From positions 1-15,326 of the forward strand of contig JAICVP010000018.1 in NCBI GenBank assembly GCA_025935275.1: DNA of 15,326 nt, given 5' to 3'. Position numbers and translations under genes: made by a program. The notes beneath the pieces were generated by a model. That model did no database searches. It was given only the letters and a program-made list of their open reading frames with translations, and was not told the DNA's origin. The number at the start of each line of letters is the position of its first letter. The first letter of the stretch is position 1. The stretch comes from Thermoleophilia bacterium. GTDB lineage: Bacteria; Actinomycetota; Thermoleophilia; Gaiellales; Gaiellaceae. This document shows, piece by piece, positions 1-7,371 of the stretch.

Positions 1-1
1 C

Positions 2-946
2 GAGGACGAGGAGGTTCTCGCGCGCATTCGGGCGCTCGTCATTCCTCCGGCCTGGAAAGACGTGTGGATCTGCTCCTATCCCTTCGGACACATCCAGGCC
101 GTCGGCGTCGACGCGGCCGGCAGGCGGCAGTACCTCTACCATGCTCAGTGGCGCGCCCGGAGGGATCAGGAGAAGTTCGACGAGATGCTGCGCTTTGCGC
201 GCGCGCTCCCCCGGATCCGCCGCACTGCGGAGAAGCACCTCGCCGAGACCGGGCTCACGCGGGAGCGCGTGCTCGCCTGCTCGGTGCGGCTCCTCGACCG
301 CGGCTTCTTCCGCGTCGGAACCGAGGACTACGCCGAGCAGAACCGCACCTACGGCCTTGCGACGATGCAGAAGCGGCACGTGACCCTCGGGCCGAACGGC
401 CTGCTCGTCTTCGACTACGTCGCCAAGAGCGGCAAGCAACGGCTCCAGTCAGTGGTCGACCCCAAGGTCTACGCGGTGGTGAAGAAGCTGAAGGAGCGGC
501 GCGGCGGCCGCGAGCTGCTCGCCTACAAGAACGGCCGTGCCTGGGTAGACGTCCGCTCCGATCACATCAACGACTACATCAAGACGCTCGCGGGGGAGGA
601 CTTCTCGGCCAAGGACTTCCGCACCTGGCACGGAACCGTGCTGGCAGCGGTCGGGCTGGCGGTCTCCGGAGGTGCGGCCGGGTCGAAGACCGCTCGGGAA
701 CGAGCGATTGCGCGCGCGGTGAAGGAAGTCGCGTACTACCTGGGCAACACGCCGGCCGTGTGCCGCGCCTCTTACATCGACCCGCGCGTCTTCGACCGCT
801 ATCGCGACGGCATCACGATCGGCGGGGCGCTCGAGGGTCTCGGCGACGTCGCCTTCGGCGAGCCGGCGACGCAGGGCGCGGTCGAGGAAGCCGTGCTCGA
901 CTTGCTCGAGGAGTCGGAGTCTCCGGCTCTCGAGAAAGTTGCCTAG
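2..946 (+). CDS. DNA topoisomerase IB (eukaryotic/poxvirus-type), 5' end outside window
   Basis: The reading frame is open from base 2, so the gene starts upstream; 314 residues are present, against about 330-350 for bacterial family members. Type IB enzymes relax supercoiled DNA through a transient 3'-phosphotyrosyl link, without ATP. The family signature IPPAWKDVWIC followed by GHIQAVGVDAAGRRQYLYH is present near the left edge. Counting from the Met codon at 62, the likely catalytic set is Arg84 (FFRVG), Lys122 (VAKSGK), Arg187 (KDFRTWH), Asn229 (LGNTP) and the nucleophile Tyr238 (ASYIDPRV), whose codon is at 773-775. The spacing of these residues agrees with the poxvirus and Deinococcus enzymes as I remember them. 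Asn replaces the poxvirus active-site His, as in Deinococcus. The acidic tail after residue 255 is variable. The frame ends at TAG 944-946, followed by a structured non-coding stretch. The family call is secure; the cellular role is not known. Confidence 0.95.
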   Translation, partial: EDEEVLARIRALVIPPAWKDVWICSYPFGHIQAVGVDAAGRRQYLYHAQWRARRDQEKFDEMLRFARALPRIRRTAEKHLAETGLTRERVLACSVRLLDRGFFRVGTEDYAEQNRTYGLATMQKRHVTLGPNGLLVFDYVAKSGKQRLQSVVDPKVYAVVKKLKERRGGRELLAYKNGRAWVDVRSDHINDYIKTLAGEDFSAKDFRTWHGTVLAAVGLAVSGGAAGSKTARERAIARAVKEVAYYLGNTPAVCRASYIDPRVFDRYRDGITIGGALEGLGDVAFGEPATQGAVEEAVLDLLEESESPALEKVA

Positions 947-947
947 C

Positions 948-1117
948 CTGAGCAGCCTGGACGGCGGCGTCTCTCGCCGGGCAAAGCCCGGCTCCGCCCA
1001 CCGCCTGACGACGCTCGCGTGCAGGAGACTGCTCTCGCAGTCCCTCGCCGTACCACTCGTACTGTCTCGGGCCTGCTCGCTCGTCTCCGTTTGCGACCGC
1101 CGCCCCAGGTTGCTCAG
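948..1117. repeat. Non-coding structured element with complementary ends and internal hairpins
   Basis: The ends 948-960 and 1105-1117 are complementary over 13 positions with a single G-T pair, and the pairing continues inward with one bulge to about 968. Inside are a 7-bp stem with an AAA loop (976-992, GCCGGGC/GCCCGGC), a 6-bp stem with a TCTC loop (1027-1042, GACTGC/GCAGTC), a 4-bp stem (GTAC at 1050-1053 and 1059-1062), and two longer-range matches (1007-1011 with 1081-1085; 1021-1025 with 1072-1076). These pairings are nested and mutually compatible. No convincing coding frame covers the stretch. It could be a multi-hairpin terminator for the topoisomerase gene, an intergenic repeat family (REP/BIME-like or MITE-like), or a structured RNA. 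No target-site duplication is clear to me. Confidence 0.5.
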
Positions 1118-1149
1118 ACCGTCCTGGTGCTGGGCCAAACTTCGCGGTC

Positions 1150-1332
1150 GTGACCGAGAGCTGCCTCCGCTGCGGCGCTCCGATGGAGTGGCGGCACCAG
1201 ACCTGGCAGTGCCCGCGCTGCCGGTTCAAGATCGGCTGCTGCGAGGGCGACGCCGGCTGCCCGGCCGAGCCTTCCGCTCCGGTCGTCCGAGCCGGGATGG
1301 CTCAGGTCCGTGAACCGCAGCCGCGCGGTTGA
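1150..1332 (+). CDS. Small zinc-ribbon-like Cys-rich protein
   Basis: This predicted protein of 60 residues starts at GTG 1150. It has two CxxC pairs, SCLRCGAPMEW and QCPRCRFKIGCC, with further cysteines in GCCEGDAGC, so the N-terminal 30 residues look like a treble-clef or zinc-ribbon fold; the remaining tail is low-complexity Ala/Pro/Arg. I recall similar short proteins with a CGAPMEWR...WQCPRCR core in actinobacteria, but no function I can name. No Shine-Dalgarno sequence is visible before the GTG. The gene overlaps the start of the exporter gene by 23 bases in another frame, which suggests co-transcription, or that its true end is not under strong constraint. The Cys spacing makes a chance reading frame unlikely; zinc binding is inferred. 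Confidence 0.6.
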   Translation: MTESCLRCGAPMEWRHQTWQCPRCRFKIGCCEGDAGCPAEPSAPVVRAGMAQVREPQPRG

Positions 1333-2188
1333 TCTCGACCGGATCCCGGCGCCGTGGCTCGTGGTGGCGGGCGTGTCGTCGGTCCAGCTCGGCGCCGCGA
1401 TCGCAAAGTCGCTCTTCGACGAACTGACGCCGACCGGTCTCGTGATGCTGCGCCTGGTCTTTGGCGGGCTCCTCCTCGGCCTCCTCTTCCGCCCCCGGGT
1501 ACGCAACCGCTCCTCGCGCGAGCTCCAGCTGGCGCTCGCGTTCGGGCTCACGCTCGTGACGATGAACTTCTGCTTCTACCAGGCGATCGATCGGATCCCG
1601 CTCGGGATCGCGGTCACCCTCGAGTTCGTCGGCCCGCTGGGTGTGGCGCTCGTCGGCTCTCGGCGGTCGAGCGACTTCCTCTGGGTGGCGATGGCGGCAT
1701 CCGGGATCGCGCTCCTGGCTCCCGGGATCGGGGAGGGACTGGACGCGGTCGGCGTCGCGTTCGCCCTCGGGGCGGGCGTGCTCTGGGCCGCCTACATCAC
1801 GCTCAGCATCCACGTGGGCCGCGCGTTCACGGGGCCGACGGGCCTCGTGCTGGCAATGGCGGTCGGCGCGGCCGTCTCGCTTCCATTCGGGATCGCGAGC
1901 GCGGGCTCGGCGTTGCTCGAGCCGGAGCTCCTCGCCGCCGCTTTCGCGGTCGCCGTGCTGTCGGCGGCGCTGCCCTGGTCGCTCGAGCTCGAGGCGCTCC
2001 GGCGTATGCCGGCGCATGTCTTCGGCGTCCTCATGAGCCTGGAGCCGGCGATTGGCGCTCTCGTCGGATTCGTCGTCCTCGGCGAGCGCATCGGCGTTCG
2101 GGCGATCACGGCGATCGCGCTCGTGGTGATCGCGAGCGCCGGAGCGGCTCGCGGGGCCCGGGCGGCGCCTGCGCCTCCGGACGTCTAG
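1310..2188 (+). CDS. EamA/DMT-family exporter, RhtA-like
   Basis: The product (292 residues) is a multi-pass inner-membrane protein made of two EamA halves, about ten hydrophobic helices in all, the usual size and layout of drug/metabolite transporters. The opening PAPWLVVAGVSSVQLGAA, with AKSLFDELTPTGLVMLRL after it, and the later IPLGIAVTLEFVGPL resemble RhtA, the threonine/homoserine exporter of Escherichia coli. The second half holds the duplicated segment around MSLEPAIGALVGFVVLGE. Export of amino acids or related small metabolites is the family expectation; the substrate cannot be read from the sequence. GTG 1310 is the start used here because residues from about 12 onward match the family; it overlaps the upstream zinc-ribbon gene. 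The frame ends at TAG 2186-2188, 21 bases before the dehydrogenase. Confidence 0.88.
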   Translation: MNRSRAVDLDRIPAPWLVVAGVSSVQLGAAIAKSLFDELTPTGLVMLRLVFGGLLLGLLFRPRVRNRSSRELQLALAFGLTLVTMNFCFYQAIDRIPLGIAVTLEFVGPLGVALVGSRRSSDFLWVAMAASGIALLAPGIGEGLDAVGVAFALGAGVLWAAYITLSIHVGRAFTGPTGLVLAMAVGAAVSLPFGIASAGSALLEPELLAAAFAVAVLSAALPWSLELEALRRMPAHVFGVLMSLEPAIGALVGFVVLGERIGVRAITAIALVVIASAGAARGARAAPAPPDV

Positions 2189-2196
2189 ACCCCTGA

Positions 2197-2209
2197 TAGG
2201 CTCGCCGAA
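2197..2209 (+). promoter_or_regulatory. Possible -10 element for a leaderless dehydrogenase transcript
   Basis: TAGGCT at 2197-2202 fits the TAnnnT pattern of actinobacterial -10 boxes and ends seven bases before ATG 2210, the spacing expected if transcription starts at the A of the start codon. No Shine-Dalgarno sequence precedes that ATG. I see no good -35 box at the matching distance, so this rests on the -10 box and the geometry alone. Confidence 0.35.
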
Positions 2210-3580
2210 ATGGCCGTGAGCACAGAAACCATGCAGGTTTTCGAGCCCGCGACCGAGCAGATGCTCGCCGAGCTGCCGCGCGCTGGAGTGGACGAGGCAG
2301 ACGAGGCGGTCGCCCGCGCGAAGGCCGCCTTCCCCGCGTGGAAAGCGGTCACTCCCGGCGATCGCGCGAAGCTCCTTCGCCGCCTGGCCCGGGCGCTCGA
2401 GGAGAGGGTCGAAGAGCTCGCACAGCTCGAGGCCCGCAACGTGGGCAAGCCGATCTCGGATGCGCGCGGGGAGGTCGGGAGCGTCGTCGACGTCTTCGAC
2501 TACTACGCGGGGGCGCCCGAGCGGCTGCTCGGCGCGCAGATTCCCGTGGCGGGCGGCGTGGACGTCACCTTCAGAGAGCCGCTCGGCGTCGTCGGGCTGA
2601 TCACGCCGTGGAACTTTCCGCTCCCGATCGCGAGCTGGAAGGTCGGGCCGGCCCTGGCCGCGGGCAACACGATCGTTCTCAAGCCCGCGGAGCTGACGCC
2701 GCTGACCGCGATCGAGCTCGGGAAGCTCGCGCTCGAGGCGGGGATCCCGGAGGGCGTGCTGAACGTCGTCAACGGTCCGGGGAGGACGGTCGGTGAGCGC
2801 ATCGTCGAGCACCCCGATGTGGCCAAGGTCGCCTTTACCGGCTCGACCGAGATCGGCCGACGCGTCGGCGAGCTCGCCTCCCAGTCGATCAAGCGCGTGA
2901 CGCTGGAGCTCGGCGGCAAGTCCGCCAACGTGGTCTTCGCGGACGCGGACCTCGAGCAGGCGGCCGAGCTGGCGCCGCTCGCAGTGTTCGGCAACGCGGG
3001 CCAGGACTGCTGTGCCCGCTCGCGGATCCTCGTCGAGCGCTCTGCGGTCGACCGGTTCCTCGAGGCGCTCGAGCGCGCGGTGAAGGCGCTGCAGGTCGGC
3101 GACCCGCTCGACGACGCCACGCAGATGGGGCCGCTCATCTCGGCCGACCATCGCGAGAAGGTCGCCTCCTACGTGGACGAGGACGCCGTCGCCTTTCGCG
3201 GCTCCGCGCCAGACGGGCCCGGTTTCTGGTTTCCGCCCACGGTTCTCGCCCCCGCTTCGAATGACGATCGCGCTGCGCGCGAGGAGATCTTCGGGCCGGT
3301 TGTCGCCGTCATTCCCTTCGAAGACGAGGCCGAGGCGATCAGGATCGCGAACGACACGGTCTACGGGCTCTCCGGCTCGATCTGGACCCGGGACGGCGCC
3401 CGCGCACTGCGCGTGGCCAGAGCTCTGGAGACGGGCAACCTCTCCGTCAACTCGAACAGCTCGGTGCGCGTCACGACGCCGTTCGGCGGCTTCAAGCAGT
3501 CCGGCGTCGGCCGCGAGCTCGGCCCCTTCGCTCTCGAGCACTACACCGAGCTGAAGAACGTGTTCATCTCCACCCACTAG
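2210..3580 (+). CDS. NAD(P)-dependent aldehyde dehydrogenase (ALDH superfamily)
   Basis: This cytosolic enzyme oxidises an aldehyde to the carboxylic acid with NAD(P)+. The 456 residues are slightly shorter than the usual 470-500 because the N-terminus is compact. Visible landmarks are TPWNFPL with oxyanion-hole Asn135, the cofactor-binding VLKPAE with Lys158 (residues 156-161), the Rossmann turn FTGSTEIG (209-216), general base Glu233 in LELGGKSAN, nucleophile Cys267 in GNAGQDCCARSR, and EEIFGPVV in the C-terminal third. The GQDCCARSR form and the C-terminal GGFKQSGVGRELG are typical of the betaine/aminobutyraldehyde dehydrogenase side of the family, so an amino-aldehyde is a reasonable guess for substrate, but this is inference. 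All catalytic residues are present. The stop at 3578-3580 is two bases before the next ATG, so the two genes are probably co-transcribed and coupled. Confidence 0.93.
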   Translation: MAVSTETMQVFEPATEQMLAELPRAGVDEADEAVARAKAAFPAWKAVTPGDRAKLLRRLARALEERVEELAQLEARNVGKPISDARGEVGSVVDVFDYYAGAPERLLGAQIPVAGGVDVTFREPLGVVGLITPWNFPLPIASWKVGPALAAGNTIVLKPAELTPLTAIELGKLALEAGIPEGVLNVVNGPGRTVGERIVEHPDVAKVAFTGSTEIGRRVGELASQSIKRVTLELGGKSANVVFADADLEQAAELAPLAVFGNAGQDCCARSRILVERSAVDRFLEALERAVKALQVGDPLDDATQMGPLISADHREKVASYVDEDAVAFRGSAPDGPGFWFPPTVLAPASNDDRAAREEIFGPVVAVIPFEDEAEAIRIANDTVYGLSGSIWTRDGARALRVARALETGNLSVNSNSSVRVTTPFGGFKQSGVGRELGPFALEHYTELKNVFISTH

Positions 3581-3582
3581 CG

Positions 3583-4140
3583 ATGGGCCGGATCGTCGTC
3601 TCCCAGTTCGTGACCGTGGACGGTGTCATCGAGGATCCCGGCGGCTCCGAGGGCTTCGAGCGCGGCGGCTGGGCCTTTCAGTTCGACCGCGGCGAGGACG
3701 GCAACCAGTTCAAGCTCGACGAGTTGATGGAGAGCTCGGCGCTCCTCCTCGGCCGGAAGACCTACGAGGGGTTCGCCGCCGCCTGGCCGAGCCGCGAAGG
3801 CGACTTCGCCGACAAGTTCAACACGATGCCGAAGTACGTCGTCTCCTCGACGCTCTCGGACCCGGAATGGACGAACTCGACCGTGATCGGCACGGATGAC
3901 CTCGCGAGGGTGAAGGAGGAGAACGAGGGCGTCATCCTCGTCAATGGGAGCCGGCACCTCGTGGACGAGCTCGTCGCGCAAGGGCTCGTGGACGAGCTCC
4001 GCCTCATGGTCTTCCCGATCGTCCTGGGGAAGGGACTGCAGGCCTTCGGTGACGCCGGCGCGACCAACGCGCTCGAGCTCGTCGAGTCCCGGCCGGTCGG
4101 CGAAGACGGCGTGCTCGTCCTCGTCTACAGGCCGAAGTGA
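3583..4140 (+). CDS. Dihydrofolate reductase family protein (RibD C-terminal domain)
   Basis: The 185-residue protein carries one RibD_C/DHFR-like domain. It opens with GRIVVSQFVTVDGVIEDP, has the nucleotide-binding signature LLLGRKTYEGF (residues 54-64), a second conserved segment NGSRHLVDEL (121-130), and the family hallmark LVDELRLMVFPIVLGKG (135-151). Such proteins are NADPH-dependent reductases related to the riboflavin reductase domain, and most stand-alone copies in soil actinobacteria have no known substrate; it should not be taken as the folate enzyme. Length and domain coverage are complete. It starts two bases after the aldehyde dehydrogenase stop, and its last four bases (GTGA at 4137-4140) form the start of the AraC gene, so the genes are translationally linked. 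Confidence 0.9.
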   Translation: MGRIVVSQFVTVDGVIEDPGGSEGFERGGWAFQFDRGEDGNQFKLDELMESSALLLGRKTYEGFAAAWPSREGDFADKFNTMPKYVVSSTLSDPEWTNSTVIGTDDLARVKEENEGVILVNGSRHLVDELVAQGLVDELRLMVFPIVLGKGLQAFGDAGATNALELVESRPVGEDGVLVLVYRPK

Positions 4141-4574
4141 CGATCACGCCGGTCCCGCCCGCGCGGCATCTGCTGCGCGCGAAGGACCTGATGGACGCCC
4201 GCTACCGCGAGCCGCTCGAGGTCCCCGTGCTCGCGCGTGCCGCCCGGCTCTCGCCTGCTCACTTCAGCCGGGAGTTCAAGCGCACCTTCGGCGAGACGCC
4301 GCACCAGTACCTCCTGACCAGACGGCTGGAGCGGGCGGCGGAGCTCCTCCGCAACACCGACCGGTCGGTGGCCGAGATCTGCTTTGCAGTCGGGCTCGCC
4401 AGCGTGGGCTCCTTCACGACGAGCTTCAAGCGCGCTTTCGGCCTGACGCCGACGGCCTACAGGGCCTCCTATCCGCCCGCTTCGCGCCAGGCGCGCGTCC
4501 CGACCTGCGTCCTCCTCGCCTGGTCGCGGCCGAACAGCAGTTTTCGAGAAGACAGAGCCTCCGGCCGCGGATAG
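4137..4574 (+). CDS. AraC-family transcriptional regulator, DNA-binding domain only
   Basis: The protein has 145 residues with an AraC/XylS DNA-binding domain at about residues 10-110 and no N-terminal ligand domain. The first helix-turn-helix is around LEVPVLARAARLSPAHFSREF, and the second is around RSVAEICFAVGLASVGSFTTSFK, ending in the family signature FGLTPTAYRASYP. The short tail (PTCVLLAWSRPNSSFRED) resembles one I recall in actinobacterial AraC genes paired with a VOC gene. The VOC gene indeed follows after 31 bases, so control of that neighbour is likely. The start GTG 4137 overlaps the upstream stop as GTGA. With no sensor domain, effector binding must occur elsewhere or through the VOC protein; this is speculative. 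Confidence 0.92.
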   Translation: MTITPVPPARHLLRAKDLMDARYREPLEVPVLARAARLSPAHFSREFKRTFGETPHQYLLTRRLERAAELLRNTDRSVAEICFAVGLASVGSFTTSFKRAFGLTPTAYRASYPPASRQARVPTCVLLAWSRPNSSFREDRASGRG

Positions 4575-4605
4575 CTTCAGTCCACCAACGAACCAGGAGG
4601 ACACG

Positions 4606-5025
4606 ATGATCAAGGGACTCACACACGCGGGCGTCTGGGTGCACGACCAGGACGAGGCTCTCGCCTTCTACACCGAGAAGCTCGGCCTCGAGGTGCGGTC
4701 CGACGTCGTCGTCCCAGAGATGGGCAACTTCCGCTGGATCGCGGTCGGCGTCCCCGGGCAGGAGGACGTCTCGCTGACGCTCCTCGCCGTTCCCGGGCCG
4801 CCGGTCTTCGACGAGGAGACCGCCGCGAAGCTGAAGGACCTCATGGCCAAGGGCGCCGCGGGCGGGCTCTTCTTCGCCGCGGACGACGTCGATGCGACCT
4901 ACGAGGAGCTCAAGGATCGCGGAGTCGAGTTCTCGCAGGAGCCGACCGACCAGCCGTACGGCCGCGACGCCGGCTTCCGGGATCCGTCCGGGAACCAGAT
5001 CCGGATGGCGCAGCTCGCCGGGTAG
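4606..5025 (+). CDS. VOC-family protein (glyoxalase/bleomycin-resistance fold)
   Basis: This predicted cytosolic protein of 139 residues has one vicinal-oxygen-chelate domain built from two beta-alpha-beta-beta-beta units. The first unit starts with LTHAGVWVHDQDEALAFYTEKLGLEV, where His7 is the expected first metal ligand; the second has VDATYEELKDRGVEF and ends with PYGRDAGFRDPSGNQIRM, the family's closing motif. The last metal-ligand position reads Gln in GNQIRM, so metal binding is uncertain. VOC proteins include glyoxalases, dioxygenases and antibiotic-binding proteins; substrate cannot be assigned. A strong ribosome-binding site, AGGAGG at 4595-4600, lies five bases before ATG 4606, unlike most genes around it. 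The AraC gene immediately upstream is the probable regulator. Confidence 0.92.
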   Translation: MIKGLTHAGVWVHDQDEALAFYTEKLGLEVRSDVVVPEMGNFRWIAVGVPGQEDVSLTLLAVPGPPVFDEETAAKLKDLMAKGAAGGLFFAADDVDATYEELKDRGVEFSQEPTDQPYGRDAGFRDPSGNQIRMAQLAG

Positions 5026-5027
5026 CC

Positions 5028-5366
5028 GTGTACCGCGTCATTCCGAACGGAGAGATCGAGCGCAGCACTCGCGGGACTCTGACCTTCGAGGGAGAGGAGT
5101 ACGGCTCAGGCGTCTCCTTCTTCCTCGTCTACAACCAGCCCGGCGAGGGGCCGGATCTGCACCGACATCCCTACTCCGAGACCTGGATCGTGCGCAGCGG
5201 CAAGGCGCTCATCACGATCGACCGGCATCAGTTCGAGGCCGGCGCCGGCGACATCGCCGTCGTCGGCCCGAACACCCCGCATATGTTCAAGAACGTCGGC
5301 AAGGAGCGGCTGGACATCATCTGTATCCACGCCTCGCCGAAGATGATCCAGGAGGACCTCTCCTAG
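5028..5366 (+). CDS. Small single-domain cupin protein
   Basis: The 112-residue protein is one cupin beta-barrel. Motif 1 is EGPDLHRHPYSETWIVRSG with His45, His47 and Glu51, and motif 2 is AGDIAVVGPNTPHMFKN with His85; together these are the full 3-His/1-Glu metal site, so a metal-dependent function is plausible. The family ranges from dioxygenases and isomerases to sugar- or ligand-binding regulators, and nothing here separates these. GTG 5028 starts two bases after the VOC stop with only a weak upstream GGGT, so translation is probably coupled to the upstream gene. It is the last gene of the + strand run. Its stop codon TAG (5364-5366) shares the tetranucleotide CTAG with the stop of the opposing receiver gene, so no terminator fits between the two genes. 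Confidence 0.9.
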   Translation: MYRVIPNGEIERSTRGTLTFEGEEYGSGVSFFLVYNQPGEGPDLHRHPYSETWIVRSGKALITIDRHQFEAGAGDIAVVGPNTPHMFKNVGKERLDIICIHASPKMIQEDLS

Positions 5367-5755
5367 CTGGTACTACGCGAGTGGCTCTCGCAGTAGCGCT
5401 TCACCGTGGACACGAAGTCGGCGACGTTCACCGGCTTGGAGATGTAGCCGTCGAAGCCGGCAGCGAGGAACCGTTCGCGGTCCCCTTCCATCGCCTGTGC
5501 GGTGAGGGCGAGAACCGGCACGGATGCGGTGCGGCCGTCGGCCCGCAGCCGGCCGAGCGCCTCGACACCGTCGATGTCCGGGAGCTGGATGTCCATGAGC
5601 ACGAGATCGGGAGAGTGCTCGAGGGCGAGCGCGACCGCCTCGCCGCCCGTGGTCGCCTCCAGCGTGCGGTAACCCGCCGCCAGGAGAACGTCACGGAAGA
5701 GCTTCATGTTCTTCTCGTTGTCCTCCACGACCAGGATCTGGGCGCCCGCCGACAT
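5363..5755 (-). CDS. Stand-alone CheY-like response-regulator receiver
   Basis: The 130 residues form one receiver domain with no output domain. Acidic pocket Glu11/Asp12 is in VVEDNEKN, phospho-acceptor Asp55 in LVLMDIQLPD, Thr85 in LALTAQAM and Lys107 in GYISKPVN, so it should be phosphorylatable. Single-domain receivers pass phosphate in a relay or act by protein binding. Its start lies three bases after the stop of the histidine kinase gene upstream, so the two are co-translated and are the obvious cognate pair; the pair reads like a hybrid kinase split into two genes. It is very similar to the receiver at 8039-8458: both carry DNEKNxKL, then RDVL and AAG, RTLEA, and AAGFDGY followed by KP. 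The 3' end overlaps the convergent cupin gene by four bases. Confidence 0.94.
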   Translation of the reverse strand: MSAGAQILVVEDNEKNMKLFRDVLLAAGYRTLEATTGGEAVALALEHSPDLVLMDIQLPDIDGVEALGRLRADGRTASVPVLALTAQAMEGDRERFLAAGFDGYISKPVNVADFVSTVKRYCESHSRSTS

Positions 5756-5758
5756 CGC

Positions 5759-7354
5759 CTAGGTCGTTCCGGCGGGAAGCGTGAAGACGAACCTGCTTCC
5801 CTTGCCGAGCTCGCTCTCACACCAGATGCGCCCGCCGTGCATCTCCACGAAGCGCTTCGACAGCGCGAGCCCGAGCCCGGTGCCCTCGGGTTGGCTGGCA
5901 CCGACCTCTGTCTGCTGAAACTGCTCGAAGATCCGATCCAGATCCTCGGCGGCGATACCCGGCCCGGTGTCGGCGACGGAGACCGTGACCTCGCCGTTGA
6001 ACCGGGTCGCATCGACATCGACCTGCCCGCCCGCCGGCGCGAACTTCACGGCGTTCGAGAGAAGGTTGAAGATCACCTGTCTGATGCGGCGCTCGTCTCC
6101 CATGACGACGTCGAGGCTGCCGTTCGCGTGCAGTGTCACCTGAACTCCATCCTGCGTTGCTTGCTCGCGCACCATCGAGACGCCGCGCTCGAGCGCGTCC
6201 TGAAGCGAGAACCGTGCGATCTGCAGCTCGACCTGGCCCGCCTCGACCTTGGACAGGTCGAGAACGTCGTTGATGAGCGCCAGGAGGTGGTTCGCCGACG
6301 TGAGGATGTCGTCCAAATACTCATGCTGCTTTGCATTGACCTCGCCGGAGATCCCCTCGCGGAGCACCTGGGAGAATCCGATGATCGCGTTCAGCGGAGT
6401 CCGGAGCTCGTGCGACATGTTGGCCAGGAACTCCGACTTGTGTTTGCTGGCGGTCTCCACCTCCTTGTAGAGGCGCTGCAGCTCGTCGTTCATCCGGTTC
6501 ACGTTGACCGCGAGCGCACCCAGCTCGTCGCGGTTGGCGACGTCCACATGCCCTGAGAAGTCTCCGGACGCAATGGCGGCCAGCCGGGAGTCGATCCGCT
6601 GGATCGGCCCGATCAAAGACCACGACAGGACGAACCCGAGCAGGAGCGCAAGGACGATGGCTCCCGCGGCCACTCCGACGAAAAGGTTCCGCGAGCTCGC
6701 GTAGGCGCTTGCGCTCTGTGCGATCAAGGCGTCGCTCCGCGCCGCCGAAGCATTTGCGAGCTCGGTGGCGAGCTGATTGAGGTCGACGGCGAGCCGCTCA
6801 GATCTGGTGCGTAGCGACGCCGGCACCTCGCCAGGCGGAAACCGGATGATCTCCTGCATCACTGTCGAGAGCTCTGTCGCTGTTCCCCGGATCCTGCGGA
6901 GGAAGCGCTCGTCCTCTGGAGGAGGCACGAACCCGAGAATGTCGGGGAAGGTCGTCGACGGGATCTCGGCGACCGCGTTCGCGATCGCCTGATCCACGGC
7001 CAGGGTGCCCGGACCGGTGGTGAGGTCTTTCGCCCCCAGCGACTCGACGAAGTCACCGGCGACGTTGTCCGAGAGCAGCAGGCGGACGTGCAGGGCGTCG
7101 CTCCGGAGCTTGCCGTAGCCAAATGCCCGGTCCTGAAGCGTTCCGATGGTCTCGACCCGCTCGTTCGCCTGCCCGAGGAGGCGAAGCCCGAGAAGGCCGA
7201 CCCCCACCACGAGCAAGGCAGTCCCCACGAAGGCGACGAGCAACTTGACGTGCACCCGGGCCGGCAAACGGGCAACCGCCCGGACGAGCGGATTGTCCGC
7301 TCGGCTCAGCCGCCGCCGCTTCGCCTCGCCTGCTGTGTCCCCCTGCTGCGGCAT
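5759..7354 (-). CDS. Membrane sensor histidine kinase with HAMP domain
   Basis: This inner-membrane kinase has 531 residues. After a basic cytoplasmic start come a first membrane helix at about 37-60, an extracytoplasmic sensing region of about 160 residues (62-222) that I do not recognise, a second helix at about 224-248 and a HAMP linker to about 300. The HisKA dimerisation segment follows, with phospho-acceptor His315 in [21 protein letters not shown]. The ATPase domain is complete: N box [11 protein letters not shown] (430-440), G1 DTGPGIA (462-468), F box FEQFQQ, and G2 GTGLGL (491-496). It is therefore a full orthodox kinase of the type often found as a hybrid. The receiver gene follows three bases after its stop, and a lipoprotein gene ends 17 bases before its start, so a three-gene operon is likely. 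No strong ribosome-binding site is visible at ATG 7354. Confidence 0.95.
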   Translation of the reverse strand: MPQQGDTAGEAKRRRLSRADNPLVRAVARLPARVHVKLLVAFVGTALLVVGVGLLGLRLLGQANERVETIGTLQDRAFGYGKLRSDALHVRLLLSDNVAGDFVESLGAKDLTTGPGTLAVDQAIANAVAEIPSTTFPDILGFVPPPEDERFLRRIRGTATELSTVMQEIIRFPPGEVPASLRTRSERLAVDLNQLATELANASAARSDALIAQSASAYASSRNLFVGVAAGAIVLALLLGFVLSWSLIGPIQRIDSRLAAIASGDFSGHVDVANRDELGALAVNVNRMNDELQRLYKEVETASKHKSEFLANMSHELRTPLNAIIGFSQVLREGISGEVNAKQHEYLDDILTSANHLLALINDVLDLSKVEAGQVELQIARFSLQDALERGVSMVREQATQDGVQVTLHANGSLDVVMGDERRIRQVIFNLLSNAVKFAPAGGQVDVDATRFNGEVTVSVADTGPGIAAEDLDRIFEQFQQTEVGASQPEGTGLGLALSKRFVEMHGGRIWCESELGKGSRFVFTLPAGTT

Positions 7355-7371
7355 TTCCGTTCCCGCTGCGC

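Noticed and set aside
449..1138. 229-residue - strand frame running into the structured element
   Set aside because: Most of it is antisense to the topoisomerase gene and the rest covers hairpins; no domain or ribosome-binding site is seen.
939..1313. 124-residue + strand frame over the gap after the topoisomerase
   Set aside because: Its text is Arg/Leu-rich without motifs and it overlaps the Cys-rich gene in another frame, which has far better evidence.
1226..3577. 783-residue open frame on the - strand
   Set aside because: It lies opposite the well-supported exporter and aldehyde dehydrogenase genes and is made of Arg/Glu/Asp/Ala-rich text with no domain; this is the usual shadow frame in GC-rich DNA.
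4892..6556. 554-residue open frame on the + strand
   Set aside because: It crosses the VOC, cupin, receiver and kinase genes in a different frame or strand, with Arg/Leu/Asp-rich sequence and no motif; a shadow of real genes.
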